Source of the DNA: Limnothrix sp. CACIAM 69d
GTDB lineage: Bacteria; Cyanobacteriota; Cyanobacteriia; CACIAM-69d
Length of the DNA: 64,000 bases
Direction of reading: 5' to 3'
Assembly: GCA_001913845.2 (NCBI GenBank)
Contig: MKGP02000063.1
Location: 62,001-126,000 of the forward strand
In this document: piece after piece, positions 8,790-18,000 of the stretch
Position numbering within the stretch: the stretch's first letter is position 1
How the letters are laid out: each line of letters opens with the position of its first letter
Translations under genes and position numbers: made by a program
Notes under the pieces: model-generated
Databases searched by the model: none
The model's input: only the letters and a program-made list of their open reading frames with translations
Told to the model about the DNA's origin: nothing

Positions 8790-11510
8790 ATGACTGCCAC
8801 CCCAGAATCGCTGCAAAAATTTGTGCAATTTTGCCAAACCCTCAAAGGAGACGAAAAAGGAGAATCGCAAATTTTTCTGGATCGGTGGTTTCGTGCCTTT
8901 GGCTACGAAGGGGCCATTGAAGCGGGAGCCACCTACGAAGCTCGGGTCAAACAGGTTGGAAAGCAGGGCAAAACTGGCTTTGCAGATTTAGTTTGGAAAC
9001 CGCGCTTGTTGATCGAAATGAAAAAGCGCGGCACAGATCTGAGAAAGCACTACCCCCAGGCCTTTGACTACTGGATCAGACTCGTACCTGAGCGTCCGCG
9101 ATATGTGATCCTGTGCAACTTTGATGAATTTTGGATCTTCGACTTTGATCTGCAACTTGATACGCCTGTAGATATTGTTCTCCTAACACAATTACCGAAC
9201 CGCATCAGTGCCTTTAGGTTTATGGAGCGGGCTAATCGTACTCCCGTATTTCGCAATAACCAAGTGCAAGTTACGGAGCGTGCTGCCCGTCGGATGGGGG
9301 AATTGCTCGTGGAGCTAACTAATCGAGGGGTAGATTCCCTGGTTGCCCAACGATTTGTTTTGCAATCAGTGCTCGCTATGTTTGCAGAAGATCGAGGATT
9401 ATTACCTAATAATCTATTCATTGCCTGTGTGCAAGATTGCTTGAAAGGTCAAAATTCTTACGATCTTCTGGGGGGGCTATTTCGCGAAATGAATAGTCCT
9501 GGAATTACTCCTGCTGGTCGTTATCAAGGTGTTGACTATTTTAATGGGGGATTGTTTTCAACTGTTCAGCCTTTAGAACTTAGTCGCGAAGAGTTGAAAT
9601 TTCTGGAGGCTTGTGCCTTGGAAGACTGGAGCAAAGTACGTCCAGCAATTTTTGGCAACCTATTTGAATCAGTAATTGATCAAAATCAACGCCATGCCCA
9701 TGGGGTACATTTCACTTCCGAGTCAGATATTATGAAAATTGTGCGACCTACAATTTCTCGATACTGGGAAGAACGCATTAATGCTGCTAATACGATCACT
9801 GATTTGGTAACCCTGCATGTGGAGCTACAAGGTTACAAGGTACTCGATCCGGCCTGTGGTTCAGGCAATTTTCTCTATATTGCTTATCAAGAACTAAAAA
9901 GAATCGAACAACTTCTACTAGGAAAGATTTCAGAGCAAACACAATCATCTAACAATCAAGTTCAGATAAGCTTTGTAACACCACAACAGTTTTACGGTAT
10001 GGATATCAATCCTTTTGCTGTAGAACTAGCGCGAGTGACAATGACCATTGCTCGTAAAATTGCAATTGATAACTTCAATCTAATTGAACCGGCGTTGCCC
10101 TTGGATAGTCTAGATCGCAATATTGAATGTAAGAATGCATTATTTGAACCATGGGTGGCTGCAAATGCCATCATTGGCAACCCACCCTTTCTGGGAGGGA
10201 AGCAGATTCGGAAAATTCTAGGTGATTTTTATATCAGTCAATTGGCTCAAAAATTTCCTGATGTGAAAGATTCTGTCGATTTTTGCACTTACTGGTTTCG
10301 CTTAGCCCATGATGTCATTTGTGAAACTCGTGGACGAGCTGGCTTGGTAGGTACTAACTCGATCAGTCAGGGAAAAAGCCGAGTTGCCTCCCTCGATTAC
10401 ATTGCTCAAAATGGTGGCTATGTCCATGAGGCTGTTTCGTCTCAAGTCTGGCCAGGTGCTGCTAATGTCCATGTCAGCATTGCTAATTGGAGTCTTGAGA
10501 AACCAGTTATATCATTTTTAGATAATCGATCAGTTGAGCATATAAACTCTGCTCTCAAAGATGATGTCGATCTTACTCCGGCAATTCGATTAACTGCCAA
10601 CCTGAATTGGTGCTTTACAGGTGTGACACCTGTAGGTAAGGGATTTATTGTTTCTCAGGAGCAAGTGTCCCGCTGGAATCAGATTAACCCTAAGAATACC
10701 GCCGTTGTTTATCCTTTCTTAGAGGGAAATGAGCTGGCTACAGGGTCAGGTGAACAACCAAGCCGTTGGATTATTGATTTTGAGGATCTAGCTCTGGAAG
10801 CGGCTAGAGAATATGAACAACCCTTTCAATGGGTTCAGAAAAATGTCAAATTAGAACGAGACAAAAATCGACGACCTGTCTATCAAAAATATTGGTGGAG
10901 ATTAGGAGAGCGACGACCAGCCATGAGAGCAGCTCTCAAGTCAATTACCCAATATTTTGCAGTAACTCAAACATCCAAGTGGGCTATCTTTGTTCCTTGT
11001 CCCTCAGCATGGTTACCAAACGCCAGAACTCGAGTGGTAGCTTCTGATGATTTTTACATTTTAGGAATCTTAACATCTGAGATTCATCGACTCTGGATGA
11101 AAGCTCAAATGTCTACACTTAAGGCCGACATTTCCTATACCCATAACACCTGCTTTGAAACATTTCCCTTTCCCCAAATAGCGAATGAAAAGCTGGTTGC
11201 AGAAATTCGTACTACCGCTTTGGAGTTACATGACTATCGAAGTTTGCAAATGAAGAAGAAAAATTGGGGAATTACTGATCTCTATAACGAATATTTCCAT
11301 GAGCCTACTAGCCATTTGACAAGACTTCATGCTCGATTAGATCGACTGACAATGCAGTTGTATGGCTTTGAACTTGATGACAATATTCTTGAAGGTTTAC
11401 TAGCTTTAAATCTGGAATTGGCAGCAAAAGAGCAACAAGGGAATCCGGTGATTGGCCCCTGGGATCCAACACAATCGAAAGCACCATTGCGTGAAAACTC
11501 TGTGAATTGA
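8790..11510 (+). CDS. single-chain restriction-modification enzyme, MmeI-like (type IIG/IIL)
   Basis: 906 residues from the ATG at 8790; the 12 codons before it to a TTG at 8754 look non-coding. Domain order matches MmeI. The N-terminal nuclease has D66, E76 and K78 in ADLVWKPRLLIEMKKRG, the same D-x9-E-x-K spacing as MmeI. A helical spacer follows to about 330, then an N6-adenine methylase with DPACGSGN (353-360) and NPPF (464-467), then a target-recognition region with WRLGERRPAMR, and a C-terminal helical tail. One polypeptide would therefore both methylate and cut host-unmodified DNA. No separate restriction gene is needed or seen. All catalytic motifs are intact. Base composition is more AT-rich than neighbouring housekeeping genes and complete HIP1 octamers are lacking, consistent with recent transfer. 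The recognition site cannot be read from the sequence. Confidence 0.85.
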   Translation: MTATPESLQKFVQFCQTLKGDEKGESQIFLDRWFRAFGYEGAIEAGATYEARVKQVGKQGKTGFADLVWKPRLLIEMKKRGTDLRKHYPQAFDYWIRLVPERPRYVILCNFDEFWIFDFDLQLDTPVDIVLLTQLPNRISAFRFMERANRTPVFRNNQVQVTERAARRMGELLVELTNRGVDSLVAQRFVLQSVLAMFAEDRGLLPNNLFIACVQDCLKGQNSYDLLGGLFREMNSPGITPAGRYQGVDYFNGGLFSTVQPLELSREELKFLEACALEDWSKVRPAIFGNLFESVIDQNQRHAHGVHFTSESDIMKIVRPTISRYWEERINAANTITDLVTLHVELQGYKVLDPACGSGNFLYIAYQELKRIEQLLLGKISEQTQSSNNQVQISFVTPQQFYGMDINPFAVELARVTMTIARKIAIDNFNLIEPALPLDSLDRNIECKNALFEPWVAANAIIGNPPFLGGKQIRKILGDFYISQLAQKFPDVKDSVDFCTYWFRLAHDVICETRGRAGLVGTNSISQGKSRVASLDYIAQNGGYVHEAVSSQVWPGAANVHVSIANWSLEKPVISFLDNRSVEHINSALKDDVDLTPAIRLTANLNWCFTGVTPVGKGFIVSQEQVSRWNQINPKNTAVVYPFLEGNELATGSGEQPSRWIIDFEDLALEAAREYEQPFQWVQKNVKLERDKNRRPVYQKYWWRLGERRPAMRAALKSITQYFAVTQTSKWAIFVPCPSAWLPNARTRVVASDDFYILGILTSEIHRLWMKAQMSTLKADISYTHNTCFETFPFPQIANEKLVAEIRTTALELHDYRSLQMKKKNWGITDLYNEYFHEPTSHLTRLHARLDRLTMQLYGFELDDNILEGLLALNLELAAKEQQGNPVIGPWDPTQSKAPLRENSVN

Positions 11511-11607
11511 GGGTGGTAATCCCTGGGTGTGAGCAGGTGCGCCCCTTGACCTGTGGCAAATGGAGATCAGTAAAATCACTTAGTATGGGTTCGTTTTGAG
11601 GGGAACA

Positions 11608-13176
11608 ATGCGGCAAGTTTTTTGGGTGGGAGCGCTGCTGTGGGTGATGGCTCCGGAAGCGATCGCGGCGACCAATCCGGTGCTGCAAATTGGGATTGTG
11701 CAACGGTTTGGGGAACAGCCGGGAACCTTGGAGCTGAAGGCGCAACCGGGCGATCGGCTGACGGTGCAAGTGGATTTGCTCGATCGCACCCAAACCTTGA
11801 CGGGCGATCGCTTGGTGTTGCAGCCGATCGCCCAACCCCTGCCGGAACCCGTTGTTGATGAGCGGGTGGTGCTGGGCACTTACCGCAGCTTTGAAACGGC
11901 GGAGGCGGCGGCGAACCAATGGCGATCGCGGGGGATTCAGGTGGAGTTGGCCCAGCCGTCGGAGCGGTGGCAGGTGTGGGCCAAGCGGGAGATTTATCAC
12001 CAGCCCCTGTTGCGGCGGTTGTTGCTGGATAGCGTTCGAGCCAACCCGCCCGCCACAACCGGTGGCCAGCCTAATTTGTTCAGTCAGCGGCGCGATCGCA
12101 ACCTGTTGGTGAGCGGGGCGATCGGGGGTCAATCCTTTGCCAGTGAGCGCTTAGAGATTTCGGCGGGCAAAGGGGCGATCGAGGTGGGACGCGATCGATT
12201 TGCCGGTTCCCTGAAACTCCAGCGCAACGCCTATGGCAGCTACACGATCATCAACGCTGTGCCCACGGAAACGTATCTGCGCGGTGTGGTTCCCTACGAA
12301 ATTGGGGCCGGCGCACCGGAATCGGCCCTGCAAGCCCAAGCAATTTTGGCGCGTACCTATGCCCTGCGGAATTTGCGGCGGTTCGAGATCGATGGCTACC
12401 AACTCTGTGCCGATACCCATTGCCAGGTCTATCGCGGTCTAAAGGCGGCCACGGCGCGGGTCGATCGGGCGATCGCCGCCACCAACGGCCAGGTGCTCAC
12501 TTACCAAAACGAGCTGATCGACGCGCTCTACTTTTCCACCTCCGGCGGCGTGACGGCCCACTTTACGGATGTGTGGGACGGGCCCGATCGCCCCTACCTG
12601 CGCCCGGTGGTGGATGCCCATCAACCGATTTGGGACTTGGGGGCGCGGCCCCTGTCCGATGAGCGCAATTTGCGGCAATTCCTGGCGATCGCCCAAGGTT
12701 GGAACGAGCTGGGCTGGCGCGATTTCCGCTGGCGACGCAGCAGCACCCTGCCGGAAATTGCCCAAGGCTTGCAGCGCTATTGCCGGGCCCAGAATAGCGA
12801 TTGCGTCAACCTGAAAACTGTCCAAAGCCTGACGGTGACGGAGCGATCGCCCGGCGGCCGGGTGCGCAAGTTGACCGTGGCGACCGATCGCGGGCCCCTA
12901 GTGCTCGAAAAAGATGCGGTTCGCAGCGCCTTCATGGCTCCGCGCAGCACATTGTTTTACCTGGAGCCGATCGGGGGTGGCACGCAACCATTGCGAGGCT
13001 ACACCTTCGTGGGCGGCGGTTGGGGCCACGGCGCGGGCCTGAGCCAAGCAGGATCGCAAAAGTTAGCCAAACTCGGTTGGAATGCCAGCCGAATTTTGCA
13101 GTTTTACTATCCCGGAACCCAGTTACAACCCATGAGCGATCGGCTAATTCTCTGGCGCGATCCGCAACCGCGATAA
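11608..13176 (+). CDS. SpoIID/LytB domain protein with N-terminal SPOR-like region
   Basis: 522 residues from the ATG at 11608, preceded by GAGGGG. Residues 1-24 are a signal peptide ending MAPEAIAATN, so the protein is exported. Residues about 90-135 (LGTYRSFETAEAAANQWRS) resemble a SPOR peptidoglycan-binding repeat. The SpoIID/LytB domain follows: LRGVVPYEIGAGAPESALQ, with the glutamate corresponding to the SpoIID catalytic region, then AQAILARTYALR, STSGGVTA and the C-terminal GGGWGHGAGLSQAGSQKLA block. SpoIID proteins are lytic transglycosylases acting on stripped peptidoglycan; the cyanobacterial versions are taken to remodel the cell wall. The last codons (SDRLILWRDPQ) and a downstream palindrome are duplicated about 1.1 kb further on. 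Confidence 0.88.
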   Translation: MRQVFWVGALLWVMAPEAIAATNPVLQIGIVQRFGEQPGTLELKAQPGDRLTVQVDLLDRTQTLTGDRLVLQPIAQPLPEPVVDERVVLGTYRSFETAEAAANQWRSRGIQVELAQPSERWQVWAKREIYHQPLLRRLLLDSVRANPPATTGGQPNLFSQRRDRNLLVSGAIGGQSFASERLEISAGKGAIEVGRDRFAGSLKLQRNAYGSYTIINAVPTETYLRGVVPYEIGAGAPESALQAQAILARTYALRNLRRFEIDGYQLCADTHCQVYRGLKAATARVDRAIAATNGQVLTYQNELIDALYFSTSGGVTAHFTDVWDGPDRPYLRPVVDAHQPIWDLGARPLSDERNLRQFLAIAQGWNELGWRDFRWRRSSTLPEIAQGLQRYCRAQNSDCVNLKTVQSLTVTERSPGGRVRKLTVATDRGPLVLEKDAVRSAFMAPRSTLFYLEPIGGGTQPLRGYTFVGGGWGHGAGLSQAGSQKLAKLGWNASRILQFYYPGTQLQPMSDRLILWRDPQPR

Positions 13177-13216
13177 CCACTATCGATCGCCCCAGACAAG
13201 GGGTTTAAACTCCTGG
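13136..13216 (+). repeat. direct repeat copy 1: end of the SpoIID gene plus downstream palindrome
   Basis: Bases 13136-13171 (start GCGATCGGCTAATTCTCTGG) are identical over 36 nt to 14249-14284. After a diverged segment of about 20 nt both copies continue CCCAGACAAGGGGTTTAAAC. Here the 36 nt lie inside the coding end of the SpoIID/LytB gene. The trailing palindrome (CAAGGGGTTTAAACTCCTGG, 13197-13216) is an imperfect copy of the dispersed repeat at 2446. Confidence 0.85.
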
Positions 13217-13584
13217 TTAACCCTTGATTTTGGGTATAAAGGGATCGTTAAGCGATTGCCCTGACTCAAATTTCTAGAGTTAAAAATAATGACAGCAGGC
13301 CATTTGTAGGATGCGCCTGCCGCTAGTTTCTGTCACGAAATTGCCTCAATTAAGGTTAGTCAACCGAGTTGCTCAGAAGCAGATTGAAAAACTGAACTGA
13401 GCACCTCTGAGGTAATTTCTTTGGGGACCATCATCCCCTTCAGTATTTTGTGGCGAGGAACGATGGCTCAAGTCGCTGTAAAAAATCAGAAAAAGCAGCG
13501 AAGAAGATAGGGGCTATTTGACACTATTGGCTAGTGGCGATCGGCTCCATCATGCTCATACTGGAAATCGTTAAGAGGTGATCT
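13177..13584. other. 408-nt intergenic region before the CAP gene
   Basis: Begins with palindrome copy b. A small hairpin GGGGA/TCCCC lies at 13423-13438. No credible open frame is seen. It presumably contains the promoter of the CAP-domain gene; AGGTG 6 nt before the ATG at 13585 is its ribosome binding site. Confidence 0.45.
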
Positions 13585-14190
13585 ATGTTTAAGTCAGTGC
13601 TGGGTAAGTTTGGGGTGAGCCGATCGCCTTGGGTGGCAGGTTCCGTTGTGCTGGCTGGGGCGATCGCGGCGATCGCAGCTAATGGTCTTTCGGATCTCGC
13701 TGTTGCCAAAACCCGCGATGCTGGCCGCGCGATTACTTCTGGCCAAGCCAAGCAAGCCAAGGCCTTGGAGCAAGAAATTCTGGCAGCCCACAACAAATAT
13801 CGAAAGGAAGTTGGCGTGCCTGACCTCACTTGGTCGCCCACATTGGCGGCTCATGCCCAAGCCTGGGCTAACCAGTTAGCCAGCACTGGCCGATTCGATC
13901 ATTCAACCGATCCCCACGGTGAAGGCGAGAACCTAGCCAAGGGTACGGTGGGAGCTGATAGTGCTGCGAAATTGGTTGATCTGTGGGGTAGCGAAAAGCA
14001 ATATTTTCAGCCCGGAATTTTCCCGGATGTCAGTACCACGGGCAACTGGGCCGATGTGGGGCACTATACCCAAGTGGTTTGGCGGAACACGACGCAAGTG
14101 GGCTGTGGGGTCGCGATGGGGGGCGGTAGTGCAGTTTTGGTTTGCCGCTATAGTCCGCCGGGTAATTATGAGGAAGAACCCGTTTATTAG
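13585..14190 (+). CDS. secreted CAP-domain (SCP/PR-1-like) protein
   Basis: 201 residues with a signal peptide or anchor at about 15-42 (WVAGSVVLAGAIAAIAANG). The CAP domain starts LEQEILAAHNKYRKEVGVP and contains AAHAQAWANQLA, FDHSTDPHGEGENLA and GHYTQVVWRNTTQVGCGVA, ending LVCRYSPPGNY. These supply the two histidines and acidic residues of the CAP cavity. The protein should be extracytoplasmic. CAP proteins are widespread in bacteria, with suggested roles in lipid binding, cell surface or protease-like functions; no specific role can be assigned. A ribosome binding site AGGTG precedes the ATG. The gene is bracketed by direct repeats at 13136 and 14249, suggesting that it sits inside a duplicated or inserted segment. 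Confidence 0.88.
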   Translation: MFKSVLGKFGVSRSPWVAGSVVLAGAIAAIAANGLSDLAVAKTRDAGRAITSGQAKQAKALEQEILAAHNKYRKEVGVPDLTWSPTLAAHAQAWANQLASTGRFDHSTDPHGEGENLAKGTVGADSAAKLVDLWGSEKQYFQPGIFPDVSTTGNWADVGHYTQVVWRNTTQVGCGVAMGGGSAVLVCRYSPPGNYEEEPVY

Positions 14191-14248
14191 TGGGAGTAAA
14201 GCTTAGTTGATACGGGCTTGAAATCCTGTATTTGGAAGTGCTTGGGTT

Positions 14249-14328
14249 GCGATCGGCTAATTCTCTGGCGCGATCCGCAACCGCAACAGCCATCTTCAAC
14301 AGCCCAGACAAGGGGTTTAAACCCCTTG
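14249..14328 (+). repeat. direct repeat copy 2: orphan SpoIID gene tail plus perfect palindrome copy c
   Basis: The 36 nt at 14249-14284 repeat the 3' coding end of the SpoIID/LytB gene exactly and still encode CDRLILWRDPQP in one frame, but no gene precedes them, so this is a gene-tail remnant. It continues into CAAGGGGTTTAAACCCCTTG (14309-14328), a perfect palindrome of the dispersed family. It lies 58 nt after the CAP gene stop. Confidence 0.85.
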
Positions 14329-14377
14329 CCTTCTCATGAGGGGTGGTGGTTAAGCATGAAACATTATCAGAACAGTT

Positions 14378-14770
14378 ATGGTCGTTATGAATTCAGCCAT
14401 TGAAACCCAAATTCGCGAGTCTGAAACGCGACTATATGCAGCCATGAGTGCATCTAATGTGGCTGAATTGGACGCGCTCATTGCTGATAATTTGATCTTC
14501 TCGGGGCCGACTGGCGAGTTGGCGACGAAGGCGATGGATTTGGAATTACACCGTACTGGTGGCACTCAGTTTCATGAGCTGCTGCCTAAGGCGCTAGAAA
14601 TTCGAGTTTTGAGCGAAAATATTGCCCTTGCATCGGCGCATATTTTCTTGAGCGGCACGTATTTAGGAAATGCTTTTGCAGGGGATTTTCGCTACATGAG
14701 GGTTTGGCGCAGGGGCGAAAGCGGTTGGCAAGTGGCCGGAGGAAGCGTGACTCCTTATAATTACTCTTAG
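14378..14770 (+). CDS. NTF2-like / SnoaL-like (DUF4440-type) protein
   Basis: 130 residues with the cone-shaped NTF2-like pattern: an N-terminal helix IETQIRESETRLYAAMSASNVAELDALI, then DNLIFSGPTGELATKAMDL, then four strands ending FRYMRVWRRGESGWQVAGGSVTPY. The closing RVWRR..GWQVAGGS is typical of DUF4440/SnoaL-like proteins. Such proteins are small dimeric pockets used as enzymes or binding modules; no catalytic residues can be assigned. Two in-frame ATGs (14378 and 14387) could start it and neither has a strong ribosome binding site. It stands alone between the CAP gene and the defence cassette and is followed by palindrome copy d. Confidence 0.72.
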   Translation: MVVMNSAIETQIRESETRLYAAMSASNVAELDALIADNLIFSGPTGELATKAMDLELHRTGGTQFHELLPKALEIRVLSENIALASAHIFLSGTYLGNAFAGDFRYMRVWRRGESGWQVAGGSVTPYNYS

Positions 14771-14825
14771 AGGATATCTGAAAATCCAGAATTAATACAA
14801 TGCTTGCCTCCGTGATCGACGGAAA

Positions 14826-14845
14826 TAAGGGGATTAAGCCCCTTA
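14826..14845. repeat. palindromic repeat copy d
   Basis: TAAGGGGATTAAGCCCCTTA, one mismatch from the perfect palindrome family, 55 nt after the NTF2-like gene. It is followed by CTGCCACGACT, similar to the TACCACGACT after copy e at 24190, so the repeat unit extends beyond the palindrome. Confidence 0.6.
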
Positions 14846-15029
14846 CTGCCACGACTATTCGTGCTGGGCCAGTACCGAAAGATACTTTTCAGACATTCTC
14901 TCAGCCGCTAGAAAAACTGATCTTGTTCTGTACAGCAAACTGACAGAAACCGAGAGAAACTCTACAGTTTGATGATCTCTGGCGTAATTTCAATCATATC
15001 AACCTAAAATCTTGCTCTGTATAAAATCT

Positions 15030-18000
15030 ATGTCTAGTATTTATGACAATATCAATCAACCCATCCTGCCTGAGTTACAGCATTACCTGAAGCAGTCCTA
15101 CCGTGCTGATTTCTGTGTGGGCTATTTTAACTTGCGGGGATGGCGACAAATTGATGCTGATATTGAGCAATTTGAGAGAGGTGAGGGGCAAACTTGTCGA
15201 TTACTGGTGGGGATGTATCGTTTGCCAAAAGAAGAACTTCGGCAAGCATTAGCGATCGGGGTGGAACCAGAGCGAATTGATCAGGGGCAGGCAATTCGAC
15301 TACAAACCTTGATGGCCCAAGAGTTTCGTCAGCAGTTGACCTATGGTGCGCCCAGCGCTGCTGATGAGGAGGGGTTACAGCGCTTGCGGCGGCAGTTATT
15401 GACCGGAAAACTTCAAGTCAAGCTATTTTTACGACATCCTCTCCATGCCAAGCTATATCTAATTTATCGCTGCGATCGCGCCACGCCCATTATTAGTTAT
15501 GTGGGCAGCAGTAACCTGACCTTATCAGGGTTGAGATCTCAGGGTGAGTTAAATGTGGAAGTGGTCGATCGGGATGATACGAGTAAGTTGGAACAGTGGT
15601 TTGAAGAGCGCTGGGATGATCGCTTCTGCTTGGATATTACGGAGCAACTAGCAGAAATTATTGATGAAAGCTGGGCAGGGCGATCGCTCAAACCCTATTT
15701 TATCTATTTAAAAATAGCCTACCACTTATCCCAAGAAGCGCGGGATGGGTTGAGTCAATATCGCGCCCCTGCTAGCTTTGGACTGCTGCCATTTCAGGAA
15801 GCAGCGGTTCAAATTGCGGCACACCATGTCAGCAAACGGAATGGGGTGATTATTGGCGATGTGGTGGGATTGGGCAAAACTTTGGTGGGGACAGCGATCG
15901 CCCATCTTTGTGAAGAAGATTATGGCACTAGCACACTGATCATCTGCCCAAAGAATCTGGAAAGCATGTGGCAGGGTTATATTGATCGCTATGGTTTGCG
16001 GGGCAAGGTAGTGCCGATGAGCCGAGTGATTCAAGAACTACCCAATATTCCGGCGCGGTTTCGGTTAGTTTTAATTGATGAAAGCCATAACCTGCGAAAT
16101 CAGGAAGGCAAGCGATATCAAGCCATCAAAGACTACATTGAACAGAGCGGAAGTCGCTGTATTTTGCTGACAGCGACTCCCTACAATAAAACCTATCTGG
16201 ACTTGTCAGCGCAGTTACGGTTATTCCTGCAACCCGATGCTGATTTAGGGATTAAGCCAGAAGCCTACATTCGTAGTATTGGCGGTGAAATGCAGTTTCG
16301 CCGTAAACATAACACTAGCCCAGTCCGATCGCTGTTGGCTTTTGAGCAGAGTCCAGAACCTGAAGATTGGCAGCAGTTGATGAGTCGCTACATGGTGCGG
16401 CGAACACGCAGTTTTATCAAAAATACCTATGCGAAACGGGACGGCGAACGATTTTATCTAGAATTTGCTGATGGTCGGCGATCCTATTTACCCATTCGTC
16501 GTCCTCGGACGGTTCGCTTCACGGTCGGGGAGCCACAAAGCGATCCCTACGCTCGGTTGTATAGCGATCGCGTGGTGGATGTGATTAATGCCCTGAATTT
16601 GCCTCGGTATGGTTTGGGCATCTATCAAGACCCCAAACCCAAGCAATTACCCACCGATGAGGAACAAAAACTATTAGCTAATCTTTCCTATGCAGGCCAG
16701 CGGCTGATGGGGTTCTGCCGCACGAATTTGTTTAAGCGATTGGAGAGTAGCGGGGCTGCTTTTGTGCAGTCATTGGAGCGGCATATTCTGCGAAATTATG
16801 TGTATCTCCATGCGATCGATCATGATCTTCCCCTGCCGATTGGGACTCAGGATGCTGCATTACTCGATGAGGTGGGCAATGATGAAGATTTGCCCCTGAG
16901 TCAGGATTGGGAAGCCTCTGAGGAGATGACGGAGACTTTGGATACAGCAGATGCTTTAGATGAAGAAGGGATTAAACCGCAGCAGAATTTTGCCCAACGG
17001 GCTGCAGAGATCTATCATTTGTATCGAGAGCAATATTCCCGTCGATTTAAATGGATTCGCGCCAATCTATTTCGTTCAGAGTTACGGTACAACCTTCAGC
17101 AGGATGCCGCCGCTTTGATCGGAATTTTGCAACTGGCGGGGAATTGGAATCCATCGTTGGATGGCAAGCTAGGGGCGCTGGTGGCGTTATTACAACAGCA
17201 ACATCCGACCGAGAAGGTGCTGATTTTCACGCAGTTTGCAGATACGGCGCGGTACTTAGCAAGAGCGCTTGCAGCACAGGGCATTCAGAAAGTCGGTTCA
17301 GCAACGGGACAATCGGCTGATCCGACAACTTTAGCATGGCGATTTAGCCCGATTAGCAATCAAAAAGACATCCCAGAAACGGATCAATTGCGGGTGTTAG
17401 TCGCAACGGATGTGTTGAGCGAGGGGCAGAACCTGCAAGATTGCGCCATTATCCTCAATTACGATTTGCCCTGGGCGATTATTCGTTTGATTCAGAGGGC
17501 GGGGCGGGTTGATCGGATTGGGCAACAGGCGGAGGAGATTCTTTGCTATTCGTTTTTGCCTGCGGAGGGAGTCGAGCGGTTGATTAACCTGCGGGGACGA
17601 TTGCGCGATCGCCTGAACGAAAACCAAGAGGTTGTGGGCACAGACGAAGCGTTTTTTGAGGATGAACAAGCGCAGGAAATGCTGCTGAATCTCTACAACG
17701 AGCGATCGGGGGTGCTGGATGAGGTTGATGAGGGAGAGGTAGATTTAACCTCGGAGGCGTTGCAGATTTGGCAAAGTGCGATCGATGCGAATCCGGCACT
17801 CAAGGGCATGATTGAAAAGCTGCCCGATGTGGTCTATGCCACCCGCGAGCATGAACCAACGGGCGCTGATCCCGAGGGTGTTTTGCTGTACCTCCGCACC
17901 GATGGTGGTACGGATGCGTTGGCATGGGTGGACAAAGACGGCAACAGCGTCACGCAGTCGCAAATGCGAATTTTACGGATGGCTCGGTGCAGCATTGATA

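Noticed and set aside
14218-14403. 61-codon plus-strand frame containing CDRLILWRDPQP
   Set aside because: Explained by the duplicated tail of the SpoIID gene; not an independent gene.
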